24,024 bases of DNA from Bacteroidota bacterium (GTDB taxonomy: Bacteria; Bacteroidota; Bacteroidia; Chitinophagales; Chitinophagaceae), in assembly GCA_023409675.1 (NCBI GenBank), contig JAEYRC010000396.1, positions 1 to 24,024 of the forward strand. The letters are read 5' to 3'. The notes below the pieces were generated by a model that was not told where the DNA came from, made no database searches, and saw nothing but the letters and a program-made list of their open reading frames with translations. Within the stretch, counting starts at the first letter, position 1; each line of letters opens with the position of its first letter. The translations under genes were made by a program, and so were the position numbers. Below are positions 16,955 through 24,024 of this stretch, piece after piece.

Positions 16955-16989
16955 AAGGCCGGGAATAATTTTCCGGCCTTCTTTTTTTT
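16955..16989 (+). terminator. Intrinsic terminator after the DUF983 gene
   Basis: The 8-bp perfect stem AAGGCCGG (16955-16962) / CCGGCCTT (16973-16980) has a 10-nt loop and is followed, after one C, by eight T (16982-16989). It lies 86 bp after the DUF983 stop and 20 bp before the end of the convergent thiolase. The minus-strand side has no adjacent T-run, so it serves mainly the rightward unit. Confidence 0.88.
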
Positions 16990-17008
16990 AACATGCTATT
17001 ACTATGCG

Positions 17009-18187
17009 TTAAGGTATCCGTTCGATTATACCTGCTATACCCTGACCACCGCCAACACATGCGGTTACGATACCATATTTTTTGTTGAGTCGTTTCAGGT
17101 CACTCATCAGCTGAATGGTAAGCTTTGCACCAGTACATCCTAATGGATGACCCAGGGCTATTGCTCCTCCATTGATATTCACAATAGAAGGATCAACACC
17201 AAGTTCCCGGATAACCGCCAGCGATTGTGATGCAAACGCTTCATTCAATTCTATCAAGTCGATATCACCAAGATTCATACCTGCACGTTGCAAAACTTTG
17301 GGAACAGCTTCAACCGGACCAATACCCATTACCCGGGGATGTACGCCCGCACTGACACAATTGACCAGTCGCGCAGCAGGAGTTAACTCAAGCTGCCTGA
17401 TCATGCGTTCACTCATCACCACCACAAAGGCCGCGCCATCGGAAGTTTGCGACGCATTACCGGCAGTAACCGATCCGTTTACCGCGAAGACCGGCTTTAA
17501 TGCGCCAAGCGCCGAAATACTGGTATCGGCCCGGGGTCCCTCATCGGTATCCACCGTATAGGTTCTCACTTTTCGTTTTCCCTTTTCATCGAGGTAAACC
17601 TCTTCAACTTCTATAGGTAGAATCCCTTCTTTAAAATGTCCTTCAGCGATCGCCTTCAGCGCTTTTTGATGAGAATGATAAGAAAATTCATCCTGGTCTT
17701 CCCGGCTCACCTTATAATCTTTTGCAACGGCTTCAGCGGTTAATCCCATGCTTAAATAATAGTCGGGCTCATCGGATGCGATCGACCATGCCGGCACGGT
17801 CTTCCACCCCGACGTAGGCACCAGACTCATGCTTTCTGTTCCACCGGCAATAATACAATCGGCCATTCCCATCCGGATTTTAGCCGTTGCCATGGCAATG
17901 GTTTCCAACCCCGAAGCGCAATAGCGGTTTACGGTAACGCCTGGTGTTTTATGCCCCAGTGCCCGGGCCGCTATAATACGACCCACCTGCAATCCCTGCT
18001 CCGCTTCCGGAACAGCATTTCCAACGATCACATCATCGACCATGGCTGCATCAAGTTGGGGAACGGATGCTACCAACTGTCGAATCACTTCTATCGCCAG
18101 ATCATCAGGCCGGTAAAACCGAAATCCCCCGCGCTTCGATTTGGTCACTGCTGTGCGGTATCCCGCTACTATATAAGCTTCCTGCAT
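17009..18187 (-). CDS. Acetyl-CoA C-acyltransferase (thiolase)
   Basis: The product has 392 residues, the usual length for a thiolase. Catalytic residues are visible: nucleophile C90 in VNRYCASGLE, H347 in GGAIALGHPLGCTGA and C377 in TACVGGGQG. The NEAFAS motif is at 315-320. The enzyme either cleaves 3-ketoacyl-CoA in beta-oxidation or condenses acetyl-CoA units. The long-insert style (GPRADTSISALGALKPVF) and TESMSLVP resemble FadA/FadI-type degradative thiolases more than biosynthetic PhaA, but I would not fix the symbol. No FadB-like hydratase/dehydrogenase lies beside it in this window. It is transcribed alone, from the promoter at 18227-18257. Confidence 0.9.
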   Translation of the reverse strand: MQEAYIVAGYRTAVTKSKRGGFRFYRPDDLAIEVIRQLVASVPQLDAAMVDDVIVGNAVPEAEQGLQVGRIIAARALGHKTPGVTVNRYCASGLETIAMATAKIRMGMADCIIAGGTESMSLVPTSGWKTVPAWSIASDEPDYYLSMGLTAEAVAKDYKVSREDQDEFSYHSHQKALKAIAEGHFKEGILPIEVEEVYLDEKGKRKVRTYTVDTDEGPRADTSISALGALKPVFAVNGSVTAGNASQTSDGAAFVVVMSERMIRQLELTPAARLVNCVSAGVHPRVMGIGPVEAVPKVLQRAGMNLGDIDLIELNEAFASQSLAVIRELGVDPSIVNINGGAIALGHPLGCTGAKLTIQLMSDLKRLNKKYGIVTACVGGGQGIAGIIERIP

Positions 18188-18226
18188 ACGCTGAAATTTA
18201 TTAGTTGTTTATGCAACTTTGTTGTT

Positions 18227-18257
18227 CAAATATATACAAAATCTGCTGAAGCAGCAA
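18227..18257 (-). promoter_or_regulatory. Bacteroidota-type promoter for the thiolase gene
   Basis: On the minus strand, TTG (18257-18255) and TATATTTG (18234-18227) are separated by exactly 20 bp, matching the -33/-7 layout known for the Bacteroidota primary sigma factor (TTTG/TTG, 19-21 bp, TAnnTTTG). Transcription would begin near 18220, giving a leader of about 33 nt. This is the best two-part promoter in the window. Confidence 0.6.
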
Positions 18258-18432
18258 CGAAGAAAAGCGATCAGATCCTGTTAGTATCATGCAAATGTTT
18301 TGTGACGACAGGAGTATCATCGTGCGGGCTACGCCAGGGATCTGCACAGGCTATAATTACGTTCCAAACACTACTACGCCTTAAAATATGAACATTACCG
18401 CATCGCGGAAGTTCTATTTGAAATTTCATAAT

Positions 18433-18440
18433 TATCTTTC
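18433..18440 (+). promoter_or_regulatory. Candidate -7 element close to pyrD start
   Basis: TATCTTTC matches TAnnTTTG at all but the last base and ends 7 nt before the ATG at 18448. This supports 18448 over the upstream in-frame ATG at 18388, which lies upstream of this element. Confidence 0.35.
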
Positions 18441-18447
18441 CAGCGCT

Positions 18448-19494
18448 ATGTATGATCTTATACGCAAATTATTATTTTATCTTCCTCCTGAAAAAGCGCA
18501 TCACCTGGCTATGGATGCACTCAGTGCCGCTGCTCATTTGCCCGGACTTAAACAATTCCTCCAATCGCGCTACCGGGTGAATAATCCGGAGTTGCAACGG
18601 CAGGTGTTTGGGTTGAACTTTCGCAATCCGGTCGGACTGGCTGCAGGCTTTGATAAAAACGCTCTGTACCTGCAACAACTTGATATGCTTGGCTTTGGGT
18701 TCACTGAAATTGGTACGGTAACACCGCTTGCACAACCGGGTAATGACAAGCCCAGGCTCTTTCGTTTACCGGCGGATAAGGCCCTGATCAACCGGATGGG
18801 ATTTAATAATGATGGGGTGAAGGTAGCAGCAGGACGCTTACGCAAATGGAAATCGGATCACCCCTCATCTAACATGATCATTGGCGGTAACATTGGAAAG
18901 AATAAAAACACACCCAATGAAGAAGCCTGGAAAGATTATGATAAATGCTTTCGTGAACTGAGCGATACCGTGGATTATTTTGTGGTAAATGTCAGCTCAC
19001 CCAATACCCCGGGACTGCGGGAACTACAGGAGAAAGACGCTTTGCGGAAGATACTTTCTCACCTTCAAACCCTCAACGTTCAGTTACCGGTATCACGACC
19101 AATACTTTTAAAAATCGCACCTGATCTGAGTCTTTCCCAACTCGATGACGTGATCAGTCTTGCGCTCGAAATAAAACTCGACGGACTCGTGGCCACCAAT
19201 ACCACCCTGAACCAGGATAATCTTTCGAATGAATCGAAGGTACTGAGTGAGCGCGCTGGAAATGGCGGCCTGAGTGGCGCACCCCTGCGGCAACGATCTA
19301 CAGAAATTGTTCGCTACCTGCACCGGCAAACCAGTGGAGCCATACCGGTCATTGCTTCGGGAGGCATCTTTACCGGCAGTGATGCCCGTGAAAAATTGGA
19401 TGCTGGAGCCGCATTAATCCAGGTATGGACGGGCTTTATCTACCAGGGTCCCGGTATAGCGCGGGATATCTGTCGCTACCTGATCAACCGTTAA
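18448..19494 (+). CDS. pyrD: Dihydroorotate dehydrogenase (quinone), class 2
   Basis: This flavoenzyme oxidises dihydroorotate to orotate, passing electrons to quinone at the inner membrane, in step 4 of pyrimidine synthesis. The product is 348 residues from 18448. The upstream ATG (18388) adds 20 residues before the typical MYDLIRKLLFYLPPEKAHHLAM start. The N-terminal helical extension (about 1-45), the quinone-channel/membrane region of class 2 enzymes, is present. FMN-site motifs include NPVGLAAGFDKN (60-71), MGFNNDG (117-123), IGGNIGKNK (145-153), NTTL (251-254) and IASGGIFTG (302-310). NVSSPNTPGLRE has S184, aligning with the catalytic base Ser of class 2 (class 1 uses Cys). Its stop overlaps the convergent rsmE stop by 4 bp. 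Confidence 0.92.
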   Translation: MYDLIRKLLFYLPPEKAHHLAMDALSAAAHLPGLKQFLQSRYRVNNPELQRQVFGLNFRNPVGLAAGFDKNALYLQQLDMLGFGFTEIGTVTPLAQPGNDKPRLFRLPADKALINRMGFNNDGVKVAAGRLRKWKSDHPSSNMIIGGNIGKNKNTPNEEAWKDYDKCFRELSDTVDYFVVNVSSPNTPGLRELQEKDALRKILSHLQTLNVQLPVSRPILLKIAPDLSLSQLDDVISLALEIKLDGLVATNTTLNQDNLSNESKVLSERAGNGGLSGAPLRQRSTEIVRYLHRQTSGAIPVIASGGIFTGSDAREKLDAGAALIQVWTGFIYQGPGIARDICRYLINR

Positions 19495-20219
19495 ACACTG
19501 GTGAAACCTCGTGCCGATAGCAGGCTGGCCGCTACCATTCCCGCGGTTTCTGTTCTTAAACGGGTATGGCCAAGTGAAACCGCTACATAGCCATTGGTCG
19601 TTGCAAGTTCTACCTCTGCTTCGGTAAAATCGCCTTCCGGACCGATAAGGATCAATCCGGGTAATTCGGCACTGGAAAGCTGTGAAGCAAAACTTGTTTT
19701 TTCGGAATCATAACAATGCGCGATATACCGCGATGCATAGATTCCGTTTTTTCCACCTTCAATAAATGAATTGAGGTCAACAGGTTCATGAAGTTCGGGT
19801 AACCATACCTGTTGCGACTGCAGCATGGCGCTGATAAGAATATTCCTGAACCGCTCTGCGCGAAAGTATTGCTTCTCCGTCCTGGCACAGCGTATCGGAT
19901 AAATCGCCCCGATACCCAGTTCAGTGGCTTTTTCCAAAAACCATTCAAAGCGGCTGGTATTTTTAAGTGGAGAGATCGCTATTCCGAAGGAATTGGCTCG
20001 TTCAATACGGGAAGATGCCGTGATCTTAACCGTACAGTTCTTTTTAGCCGTTTCCAGAATAATCGCCCGGGCATCCGTTCCGCTTCCGTCGGTCAGCCGC
20101 AGGGTATCACCCGCTTTCATACGCAGTACACCGGTAACATGCCGGGCAGTGTCTTCCGGTAAGGAAAGCACGGACCCTGCTGTGGAAATCGGGGCAGTAA
20201 AAAATAGCGGTTCTCCCAT
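19491..20219 (-). CDS. rsmE: 16S rRNA (uracil-1498-N3)-methyltransferase
   Basis: The product has 242 residues, the usual RsmE length. An N-terminal PUA-like domain (about 1-70; ARHVTGVLRMKAGD) precedes a SPOUT methyltransferase domain with a knotted SAM site. Motifs are KATELGIGAIYPI (97-109), LQSQQVWLPEL (133-143), LIGPEGDFTEAE (191-202) and VSLGHTRLRTETAG (214-227), the last two forming the deep trefoil knot. It methylates U1498 in helix 44 of 16S rRNA. It lies 21 bp downstream of dnaB on the same strand, so it is probably co-transcribed. The octamer TATGTTTC (20233-20226), 6 nt before the start, might also give it its own promoter. Its end overlaps pyrD's end. Confidence 0.93.
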   Translation of the reverse strand: MGEPLFFTAPISTAGSVLSLPEDTARHVTGVLRMKAGDTLRLTDGSGTDARAIILETAKKNCTVKITASSRIERANSFGIAISPLKNTSRFEWFLEKATELGIGAIYPIRCARTEKQYFRAERFRNILISAMLQSQQVWLPELHEPVDLNSFIEGGKNGIYASRYIAHCYDSEKTSFASQLSSAELPGLILIGPEGDFTEAEVELATTNGYVAVSLGHTRLRTETAGMVAASLLSARGFTSV

Positions 20220-20225
20220 AGCCGG

Positions 20226-20233
20226 GAAACATA
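20226..20233 (-). promoter_or_regulatory. Promoter-like TATGTTTC before rsmE
   Basis: On the minus strand, TATGTTTC matches TAnnTTTG except the last base and ends 6 nt before the rsmE ATG. The same octamer at the same distance precedes dnaB. No -33 partner is obvious, as the region is the end of dnaB. Confidence 0.25.
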
Positions 20234-20240
20234 ATAGAGT

Positions 20241-21797
20241 TTAGAAAGGCGGTTCTTCATCATCCATGGGCAGATCATTCATCCGGCTTCCGGTCTGAAT
20301 ATACAATTTGGCGCCTCCGCCATGCGCGTCATCCTGCGGAACGGGCTTCCAGTTTCCGCCCAGGCCGGCATTGAAATCATTATCTTCCGCCTCCGTGAAT
20401 TTTTGAATATGCAGGAGGGCTTTGAGTTTGATGGTTTCCAATGACCCATTCCGGTGTTTGGCGATCCGAACATGGGTTTCGCCCTTATTGCTTTCGCCAT
20501 GCTCGTTTGAGGTGATATCGTAATATTCCGGACGATACAGGAACATGACCATATCCGCATCCTGCTCAATCGCACCGGATTCCCGCAGGTCACTCAACTG
20601 CGGCATCTTATTGCTGTCCTTACGTTTTTCTACCTCCCGGCTTAACTGCGACAGGGCAATTATAGGCACCTGTAATTCCTTCGCCAGTCCTTTCAGATCG
20701 CGGGATATCCGGCTGATCTCCTGCTCCCGGTTACTGTTACGGTCGCCGGTGCCGCTCATAAGCTGCAGGTAGTCTATAATGATCAGCCCGATGTTATGTT
20801 TGTTTTTCAGTCGCCGGCATTTAGCCCTGAGTTCGAAGATGTTCAGCGCGGCCGTATCGTCAATAAAAATAGGCGCCTGGGCAAGCTTGGTGATGCCCCG
20901 CGCATACAACTGCTTCATTTCATGCTCTTCCAGTTTACCGCGGGAAATCTTCTCAAGCCAAATCTCACTTTCAGCAGATAGTATCCGCTGAACCAACTGG
21001 CCGGCGCTCATTTCCAGACTGAAAAATACGATTGGGGTGGGTTTCTGATGATGCAGGGCGGCATTACGGGCAAGGTTAAGCGCAAACGCTGTTTTACCCA
21101 CAGATGGCCTTGCAGCCAGGATGATCAGGTCGGTATTCTGCCAGCCATAAGTAATATGATCGAGGGTAGGAAAGCCACTCGGAACACCGGTAATATCTTC
21201 ATTACGGTGCCGCATATCCTCGATACGTTTTACGGTTTTTACCAACACCGTATCGATACTGTCGAAATTTTTGCGCAGGTGATTATTGGTAATTTCAAAC
21301 AGCTTGCTTTCTGCTTCATCGAGCAAATCAAACACATCGGTGCTGTCTTCATACGCATCACCGATAATTTCCCCACTGATCCGAATGAGCTCCCGCTGGA
21401 TGAATTTCTGCAGAATGATGCGGGAATGCGTTTCAATATTGGCCGAAGAGATCACCGCATTGGTCAGCCGGGTAACATAATAGGGACCGCCCACCAGGTC
21501 GAGCTCTTCCCGGGTTTTCAATTCCTCTACCACCGTAAGAATATCAATAGGCTGATTCTTTTGCTGAAGGCCCTGCATGGCACGGTAAATCCGTTGGTTG
21601 GCTTCAATATAAAAACACTCGGGCTTGAGAATTTCAATTACGGCATCAAATGCTGATTTTTCGAGCATAATAGCTCCCAGCACGGCTTCTTCGAGGTCTT
21701 TAGCCTGAGGGGGGACTTTTCCATAAACCATGGTGCTCAGATCAGGAGCACTCTTTCTGCGTTGTTTTCGATCCTTATTTAAATTCGTCAGATCCAT
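20241..21797 (-). CDS. dnaB: Replicative DNA helicase
   Basis: The product has 518 residues and is the hexameric helicase that unwinds DNA at the replication fork and binds primase. The N-terminal DnaB domain is at about 28-130 (PPQAKDLEEAVLGAIMLEKSAFD). The RecA-like C-terminal domain has Walker A AARPSVGKT (228-236), FFSLEMS (258-264), Walker B LIIIDYLQLM (338-347), the sensor ALSQLSREVEKR (381-392) and LSDLRESGAIEQDAD (401-415). No intein or insertion interrupts the motifs. The N-terminus has a basic extension of about 20 residues (DRKQRRKS), and the tail is Gly/Asp-rich and probably disordered. It is transcribed away from the DnaA-box region, with rsmE 21 bp downstream. TATGTTTC (21811-21804) ends 6 nt before the ATG. 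Confidence 0.95.
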   Translation of the reverse strand: MDLTNLNKDRKQRRKSAPDLSTMVYGKVPPQAKDLEEAVLGAIMLEKSAFDAVIEILKPECFYIEANQRIYRAMQGLQQKNQPIDILTVVEELKTREELDLVGGPYYVTRLTNAVISSANIETHSRIILQKFIQRELIRISGEIIGDAYEDSTDVFDLLDEAESKLFEITNNHLRKNFDSIDTVLVKTVKRIEDMRHRNEDITGVPSGFPTLDHITYGWQNTDLIILAARPSVGKTAFALNLARNAALHHQKPTPIVFFSLEMSAGQLVQRILSAESEIWLEKISRGKLEEHEMKQLYARGITKLAQAPIFIDDTAALNIFELRAKCRRLKNKHNIGLIIIDYLQLMSGTGDRNSNREQEISRISRDLKGLAKELQVPIIALSQLSREVEKRKDSNKMPQLSDLRESGAIEQDADMVMFLYRPEYYDITSNEHGESNKGETHVRIAKHRNGSLETIKLKALLHIQKFTEAEDNDFNAGLGGNWKPVPQDDAHGGGAKLYIQTGSRMNDLPMDDEEPPF

Positions 21798-21803
21798 TTT
21801 TAC

Positions 21804-21811
21804 GAAACATA
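21804..21811 (-). promoter_or_regulatory. Candidate -7 element for dnaB
   Basis: TATGTTTC on the minus strand matches TAnnTTTG except the last base and ends 6 nt before the dnaB ATG at 21797. If it is used, the transcript would be leaderless or nearly so. Confidence 0.3.
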
Positions 21812-22020
21812 TGGGGTTAGATGATGCTGTTAAGCAGCCAATCAGGTCGATGACCTTGTGGTTTTATCGTTCGGTTGGATTGGGTAAAACGCAGATAAGA
21901 TCTTAAATGCTAACGTTCAAAATTTCTTACCGCATAAACATTCCGGATTAGCCGGACGGCGAATATAGATGCAATATCTTTTACCGGAACGGCTCTATTC
22001 AAAAAATAGTATTCCGCACC

Positions 22021-22126
22021 GGATCCACAAGTTTATACACAGTCCCTACCCAGTATTATCCACATACACATTTTCTTTTTGCACATTTTTATAAAGTTTT
22101 CATCTGCAAATATACGTTTATGCACA
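22021..22126 (+). other. DnaA-box cluster, candidate oriC or DnaA regulatory site
   Basis: Three exact matches to the DnaA box TTATNCACA lie on the plus strand: TTATACACA (22033-22041), TTATCCACA (22056-22064, the strongest E. coli-type box) and TTATGCACA (22118-22126). Two degenerate boxes share the orientation: GGATCCACA (22021-22029, 7/9) and TTTTGCACA (22077-22085, 8/9). Start-to-start spacings are 12, 23, 21 and 41 bp, the last three close to two and four helical turns. The segment between the boxes (22065-22117) is strongly A+T-rich. One exact box per strand would be expected in well over 24 kb, so three in 94 bp is not chance. Whether it is the origin or a DnaA-controlled promoter of dnaB/pheT cannot be decided here. 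Confidence 0.6.
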
Positions 22127-22342
22127 GGGGTTGTGCGCAAAGATTTCCACTGCTTTTCTTGGAGAATTGATCATTATTCTATGATGCAGACGGGTAAAGC
22201 ATTTGAGCATTTTTCACCATAAATTACCGCGTTCAACACCCTGAATAACTGCTTTTTCCGCATTGATGATCCAAGAATATTTACAGCTATAAACATTTTT
22301 ACTACCGAATCCTTCCCTTCATTTACCCTCAGATCATTCCAT

Positions 22343-22350
22343 TATCTTTG
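22343..22350 (+). promoter_or_regulatory. -7 promoter element for pheT
   Basis: TATCTTTG is an exact TAnnTTTG match, 30 nt before the pheT ATG, in the right place for a leader of about 23 nt. The -33 side is weak (TTTA at 22322-22325, 17 bp upstream of the element). Confidence 0.5.
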
Positions 22351-22380
22351 CTCATATACACGTGAAACTTTTAATTAGCA

Positions 22381-24024
22381 ATGACAATTTCCTACAACTG
22401 GCTTAGTGAATATTTGCCCGAACAAATAGACCCGGAACGATTGAGCCGGATTCTTACCTCCATAGGACTTGAAGTAGAGTCCATGCATCCTTATGAAAAT
22501 ATCCGGGGCGGACTGAAAGGCCTGGTGGTTGGTGAAGTGCTGACCTGCGAGCAGCACCCGAATGCCGACAAACTAAAACTGACCACGGTAAATACCGGTT
22601 CCGGTGAAGCCCTCAAAATTGTTTGCGGCGCACCAAATGTTGCCGCTGGTCAGAAAGTAGTGGTTGCTCCCGTGGGTACAACTATTTACCCGCTAAGCGG
22701 TGACCCGCTTACCATGAAGGTGGCCAAAATTCGCGGCGAGGAAAGTCACGGTATGCTATGCGCTGAAGACGAGCTGGGTATTGGCGAAAGCCATGAGGGC
22801 ATCATTGTTCTGCCTGCCGAATTACAGCCAGGACAAGCGGTGGCCACGCATTTTAAAATTTATACCGACATCATTTACGAGATCGGGCTTACCCCCAATC
22901 GTATGGATGCCATGAGCCATCTGGGTGTTGCCCGCGATGTATGTGCTTACCTCACGCACCACGATAAAAAAGAATTCCGCCCCCATACACCATTTACCAA
23001 TTCCTTTAAAAATGGCCTATCCGAACCGGAGATCGGGGTTGCTGTTATCAATACCAATGCCTGTAAACGCTACAGCGGAGTTACGATTAAAGATATCCGG
23101 GTGGGTGAATCGCCCGAATGGTTGCGGAACAGGCTGAAAGCTATCGGTCAGCGGCCGGTAAATAACATTGTAGATATTACCAATTATATTCTTCATGAAA
23201 CCGGTCAGCCCTTGCACGCCTTTGACCTGACCGCGCTGAAAGAGCAAAAGATCCAGGTGAGAAACCTCGATGAGGGAACACTTTTCACCACCCTCGATGG
23301 CAAACAACGCAAGCTTAGTGCAGAAGATTTGATGATCTGTAACGGCAAGGGTGAACCGATGTGTATAGCCGGAGTTTTTGGTGGCGCCGAAAGCGGTGTT
23401 ACGGAATCCACTACAGCGATCTTTCTCGAAAGTGCCTGGTTCGACCCGATTGATATACGAAAAACTTCCTTCCGCCACGACCTGCGTACTGAGGCGGCGG
23501 CCCGTTTTGAAAAGAATGTGGATATCAGCAATACCGTTCAGGTATTGAAAAGGGCGGCGCTGATGATAACCGAACTTGCCGGGGGTGAAATTGCATCCGG
23601 TATTATAGATGAGTACCCACAAAAACAGGAAAAAGCGCAAATCAGCTTAAAATATCATTATTTAAAACGTTTAAGCGGAAAAAATTACCATCCCGATACG
23701 ATCAAAAAAATTCTGCAGTCGCTCGGATTTGACATTGCCAAAGAGGGCATTGACGATATCCGGGTGATGGTTCCCTACAGCAAACCCGACATTACGCTTC
23801 CTGCAGATATTGTGGAAGAGATCATGCGTATTGATGGGTTTGATAACATTGAGATTCCTTCCGCCATTACCCTGTCACCGGCTGTGGAAAGTCATGGCCA
23901 TGAACACCGGCTGCAGGAAAAAACCGCTAATTTTCTGGCCGGCCTGGGCTTTCACGAAATCTTCACCAACTCCATCACCAATGCCGCTTATTTTGAAGAG
24001 AAGGAACTGGAGCATGGTGTAAGG
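22381..24024 (+). CDS. pheT: Phenylalanine-tRNA ligase beta subunit, 3' end cut by window edge
   Basis: The frame is open from the ATG at 22381 to the last base (548 codons seen of about 800). It is the beta subunit of the alpha2-beta2 enzyme that charges tRNA-Phe. Visible domains are the N-terminal start MTISYNWLSEYLP typical of PheT, the EMAP-II/tRNA-binding OB domain (about 40-150; HPNADKLKLTTV, IVCGAPNV, IRGEESHGMLCAEDELGI), the B1/B3-B4 editing region (about 165-395; GLTPNRMDAMSHLGVARDV, RPVNNIVDITNYILHETGQPLHAFD, GVFGGAESGVTESTT), B5 (about 415-490; DTIKKILQSLGF, ADIVEEIMRIDGFDNI) and the start of the catalytic-like core (ANFLAGLGFHEIFTNS). The missing part should hold the rest of the core and the FDX-ACB anticodon-binding domain. 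pheS is not adjacent upstream, so the two subunit genes are separated, as is common in Bacteroidota. Confidence 0.95.
   Translation, partial: MTISYNWLSEYLPEQIDPERLSRILTSIGLEVESMHPYENIRGGLKGLVVGEVLTCEQHPNADKLKLTTVNTGSGEALKIVCGAPNVAAGQKVVVAPVGTTIYPLSGDPLTMKVAKIRGEESHGMLCAEDELGIGESHEGIIVLPAELQPGQAVATHFKIYTDIIYEIGLTPNRMDAMSHLGVARDVCAYLTHHDKKEFRPHTPFTNSFKNGLSEPEIGVAVINTNACKRYSGVTIKDIRVGESPEWLRNRLKAIGQRPVNNIVDITNYILHETGQPLHAFDLTALKEQKIQVRNLDEGTLFTTLDGKQRKLSAEDLMICNGKGEPMCIAGVFGGAESGVTESTTAIFLESAWFDPIDIRKTSFRHDLRTEAAARFEKNVDISNTVQVLKRAALMITELAGGEIASGIIDEYPQKQEKAQISLKYHYLKRLSGKNYHPDTIKKILQSLGFDIAKEGIDDIRVMVPYSKPDITLPADIVEEIMRIDGFDNIEIPSAITLSPAVESHGHEHRLQEKTANFLAGLGFHEIFTNSITNAAYFEEKELEHGVR

Larger units (their letters stand above)
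21798..22380. other. 583-bp divergent gap between dnaB and pheT
   Basis: No credible gene is seen here. From the left it holds a promoter-like TATGTTTC for dnaB (21811-21804), the palindrome TAAGATCTTA (21896-21905), and small inverted repeats TCCGG/CCGGA (21942-21956) and CTATT/AATAG (21995-22009). Next is the DnaA-box cluster (22021-22126) embedded in A+T-rich DNA, then about 215 bp of A+T-rich sequence without evident structure, and the pheT promoter element at 22343. The gap is long for this otherwise compact region, which fits a regulatory or origin function. Confidence 0.6.

Noticed and set aside
21048..21656. A 202-residue open frame on the plus strand inside dnaB
   Set aside because: It is entirely antisense to conserved DnaB motifs, and its composition is that of a reverse-frame shadow.
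20241..21797. Possible intein in dnaB, a common intein host
   Set aside because: The gene has normal length (518 residues), and Walker A and other motifs are uninterrupted.
23017..23640. A 207-residue open frame on the minus strand inside pheT
   Set aside because: It is antisense to conserved PheT editing-domain motifs, with no independent start signal or domain.

Overview
The window looks like a chromosomal stretch of a Bacteroidota bacterium, most likely a Chitinophagaceae-like lineage. This is inferred from several things. The start codons lack clear Shine-Dalgarno sequences. Several genes carry TAnnTTTG-type -7 promoter elements. The families present (Wzi-like barrel, small MutS-like ATPase, short M1 peptidase, NTF2/propeller fusion) are typical of that phylum, and so is the protein style (signal peptides ending in ...FAQ/...VAQ). 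No 16S gene or other decisive marker is present, so the family-level guess is soft.

Region 1 (1-6400) is accessory in character. It opens with the 3' part of a ViaA-like VWA gene that is visibly A+T-rich, followed by a 600-bp gene-free stretch holding two diverged copies of a foldable intergenic repeat. Next come a secreted serine hydrolase of the class C beta-lactamase type, a convergent secreted NTF2-like/beta-propeller fusion, a decayed aldo/keto reductase pseudogene, and a divergent AraC-family regulator.

Region 2 (6500-16900) is more housekeeping-like. A Wzi-like outer-membrane barrel lies divergent to a tight rightward run: dihydroorotase (pyrC), small MutS-like ATPase, M1 aminopeptidase. 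A 316-bp gap with a 37-bp direct repeat follows, then a YifB/ComM-type AAA ATPase, an ABC exporter and a DUF983 membrane protein that ends at a strong intrinsic terminator.

Region 3 (17000-24024) holds a leftward thiolase with a good promoter and a rightward dihydroorotate dehydrogenase (pyrD). pyrD converges with, and overlaps by 4 bp, the leftward pair dnaB-rsmE. After a 583-bp gap the 5' two-thirds of pheT reads rightward to the window edge.

The most noteworthy non-coding signal lies in the dnaB-pheT gap. Three exact TTATNCACA DnaA boxes and two degenerate ones, all in the same orientation, sit within about 105 bp of A+T-rich DNA and are spaced mostly at multiples of about two helical turns. 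This is a candidate replication origin or DnaA-controlled region next to the replicative helicase gene. I did not find a clearly new multi-gene defence or metabolic system. The other points worth a look are the foldable repeat near the left edge, the two-lesion pseudogene beside an intact regulator, and a recurrent promoter-like octamer only 3-7 nt from start codons.
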